Below, piece after piece: positions 50,956 to 52,298 of a stretch of DNA of 52,298 bases. The DNA comes from JBIKVP01 sp044356745 (lineage in GTDB: Bacteria; Pseudomonadota; Alphaproteobacteria; Rhizobiales; Beijerinckiaceae), in assembly GCA_044356745.1 (NCBI GenBank), contig JBIKVP010000004.1, positions 1 to 52,298 of the forward strand, in the 5' to 3' direction. A program made the position numbers and the translations under genes. The number at the start of each line of letters is the position of its first letter. Positions within the stretch are counted from its first letter, which is position 1. The notes beneath the pieces are model-generated. The model worked only from the letters and a program-made list of their open reading frames with translations. It did not search any database and was not told the origin of the DNA.

Positions 50956-52191
50956 ATGTCTGGTATGTGCATTCGTCCACCATATAATGGCCACACTGTT
51001 ATTGGACATGATCCTGATGTGACGATGCGTCCAAGCGCGCATGGCAATTCTTGGGATCGACAACTCCCCGTTCCAAATGAACCAAACAGTTTTGCGCATC
51101 ATCGTCCTCGATGTGATTATGCGACCACTGATGAGCTGCGCAGGATATTACAAGATGATCATTGGCGATTAAGAGGTATAGAGCGTCCTCACAGGCAAAG
51201 ACCAGAGCAATTTTTGAATGATGACCATACATTAAGGCCTGTTCCGCAGCCTGGAGTTAGTGACCCCAAGCCCGAGATAGATATGAAGCCTCCAACAGAG
51301 TCTCCACCCCCTGTTGGTGAAGTGACGCCCCCTTCAGATGTTCAAACACCAGACGCAGGGACATCAGCTGCAACACAATCAACACCGTTAACAGAAGCAG
51401 AGAAATCAGCCGTTAAAGAAACAATTGGTGGTCAAAGCATACCAGATAGCGCTTTAACAATTGGAGAGCTTGATGACTGGAAAACAGATCCTGATCTAGC
51501 CCCGTTGTCACCTGACTCAAAGCAGTTTCTTGCTCAAAATGGCAGTGACTTTAATGGTGTCGCTTTCCAAGATGCAGACGGTAAATCATATGCTTTTGTT
51601 GATCTGACGAAAATGGATCAACAGGCTGCCCTTTTTGGGGTTCCTACTGACATTTTTGAAGGCATGATTAAGGTACAAGAAGTAACGCATAAAAATCTTA
51701 TCGCGCTTTATGGCGATAAAATCTCTGTATCAGCGAATGAAATTATTGGAGATGCAGCATCAATTAAATTTGCGCGTTCTACCGGAAATGAAAATGCTGA
51801 AAATTGGGTTGCAAATTCCAATATTCTTTATCGGTTAGCCGATGAAGGCTCAAAAACAACAGGTTATCAGGAAAGATTAAAGCTTGTTGAGAATGCACAG
51901 CTCAAAACACTCAACCAATATATTCCTAATTCAGATCAATCTGCTCTTACCGATTTTGATAACGGTCTTAAAGCATACCTGCAAAATCCTAACAATAGTG
52001 CTACTGATGTTGGGCAAGCGATGGATAGTTATGCGGAGATATATCTTAAACAGCAAGGGGTGACGGGTATATCTGGTAAAGATTTTATGGATCAAATGCG
52101 TAATAATATTAATATGGATATTGAACAAAAATCAGCAACACTTGTACAAGGTTTGCAGGCAGGTAATTCAGTCTATACCCCTCGTGAGTGA
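50956..52191 (+). CDS. Proline-rich unknown protein, 3' end replaced by an insertion sequence
   Basis: A 411-residue protein that I do not recognise. Residues 1-90 are polar and rich in His, Arg and Pro; about 94-145 is a Pro/Thr/Ser/Glu linker; about 146-405 is a mostly helical acidic domain. No classical signal peptide or membrane segment is seen, yet the linker architecture suits surface or exported effector proteins. EVTH (242-245) and NEIIGDAASI (261-270) faintly recall zincin ligands. The last four codons (TPRE) and the TGA belong to the adjacent insertion sequence, so the native end is lost. AAAAGG lies about 9 bases before the ATG. Confidence 0.6.
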   Translation: MSGMCIRPPYNGHTVIGHDPDVTMRPSAHGNSWDRQLPVPNEPNSFAHHRPRCDYATTDELRRILQDDHWRLRGIERPHRQRPEQFLNDDHTLRPVPQPGVSDPKPEIDMKPPTESPPPVGEVTPPSDVQTPDAGTSAATQSTPLTEAEKSAVKETIGGQSIPDSALTIGELDDWKTDPDLAPLSPDSKQFLAQNGSDFNGVAFQDADGKSYAFVDLTKMDQQAALFGVPTDIFEGMIKVQEVTHKNLIALYGDKISVSANEIIGDAASIKFARSTGNENAENWVANSNILYRLADEGSKTTGYQERLKLVENAQLKTLNQYIPNSDQSALTDFDNGLKAYLQNPNNSATDVGQAMDSYAEIYLKQQGVTGISGKDFMDQMRNNINMDIEQKSATLVQGLQAGNSVYTPRE

Positions 52192-52298
52192 AGAGTTGGC
52201 GTTATCTTTTTATTAAGGTTGTTTTGATTCCAATTTGGTATGGGTACGCTTTTAGAACCAGACCAACGTCAGGAGCTTTTGAAACGCCACCGCACCGA
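52174..52298 (+). mobile_element. Right copy of the insertion-sequence 5' end (partial)
   Basis: Inverted partner of bases 1-118, 116 of 118 identical. Its edge at TATA-CCCCTCGTGAG lies inside the coding frame of the proline-rich gene, showing that the element inserted into that gene. The element continues past the window. A TA at the boundary fits IS630/Tc1-mariner insertion. Confidence 0.75.
52240..52298 (+). CDS. Transposase N-terminus (partial, IS630-like)
   Basis: The first 19 codons, MGTLLEPDQRQELLKRHRT, before the window ends. Identical in protein sequence to the left copy over the shared 17 residues, with two synonymous changes. The assignment to an IS630-type winged-helix transposase rests on this short N-terminus and the TA boundary and needs the rest of the gene. 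Confidence 0.55.
   Translation, partial: MGTLLEPDQRQELLKRHRT

Noticed and set aside
1..52298. CRISPR arrays, prophage, toxin-antitoxin or defence genes
   Set aside because: No regularly spaced direct repeats and no recognisable phage, toxin or defence proteins were seen on either strand.

Overview
The window reads as a chromosomal segment of an alphaproteobacterium, probably of Hyphomicrobiales (Rhizobiales) type or a close relative. The evidence is the gene content and local order: rimP-nusA-ylxR-infB-rbfA-truB; CoA-Nudix/DUF6111/CCA-adding enzyme; DUF4164 followed by zapA; comF behind a DUF4175 (TIGR02302) protein; ftsY with trcR (DUF1013); efp followed by suhB; and a ccr/ecm pair. Intergenic DNA is much more AT-rich than the genes. 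No rRNA, tRNA or CRISPR array is visible.

Layout. Bases 1-118 and 52174-52291 are inverted copies (116 of 118 identical) of the 5' end of an insertion sequence, each with the start of an outward-reading transposase gene. Between them, from left to right: a small membrane protein; rpmI-rplT-pheS; convergent CCA-adding enzyme, DUF6111 and Nudix genes; ileS; purE-purK-phnA-like (minus); a glycosyltransferase and acyltransferase pair; DUF4164-zapA; rpmF; the translation and transcription factor operon rimP-nusA-ylxR-infB-rbfA-truB (minus); DUF4175-comF (minus); rplU-rpmA; a methyltransferase; a small low-complexity protein; a GT-C-type membrane protein; trcR and ftsY; divergent ecm and ccr (ethylmalonyl-CoA pathway); anmK and tyrS; a peptidoglycan/division block murF-mraY-murD-ftsW-murG-murC-(unknown)-murB; efp-suhB-nadE; and a proline-rich, possibly exported protein whose 3' end has been replaced by the right-hand insertion sequence.

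How the genes work together. Most are core information-processing genes (ribosomal proteins L35, L20, L32, L21 and L27; PheRS alpha, IleRS, TyrRS; IF-2, NusA, RimP, RbfA, TruB, EF-P; CCA addition; FtsY) or genes for cell-wall synthesis and division (murF to murB, AnmK recycling, ZapA). Ccr and Ecm point to acetyl-CoA assimilation without isocitrate lyase. PurE/PurK and NadE complete purine and NAD synthesis.

The most unusual layer is a set of short palindromic repeats of several families scattered over this ordinary core. They lie in intergenic gaps, supply the last codons and stop codons of genes (Nudix, murG, murF, ccr), and are inserted in frame inside two essential-type enzymes: IleRS twice and PurK once. 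One family (four copies of 43-46 bp) keeps a conserved core while its outer arms differ in every copy yet stay perfectly self-complementary. Several clusters are also broken relative to the usual alphaproteobacterial order: pheS without pheT, truB without rpsO/pnp, and a dcw block lacking ftsI/murE upstream and ddl/ftsQAZ downstream. Since both ends are copies of one repeat, the window may be a whole contig whose assembly stopped at insertion sequences.
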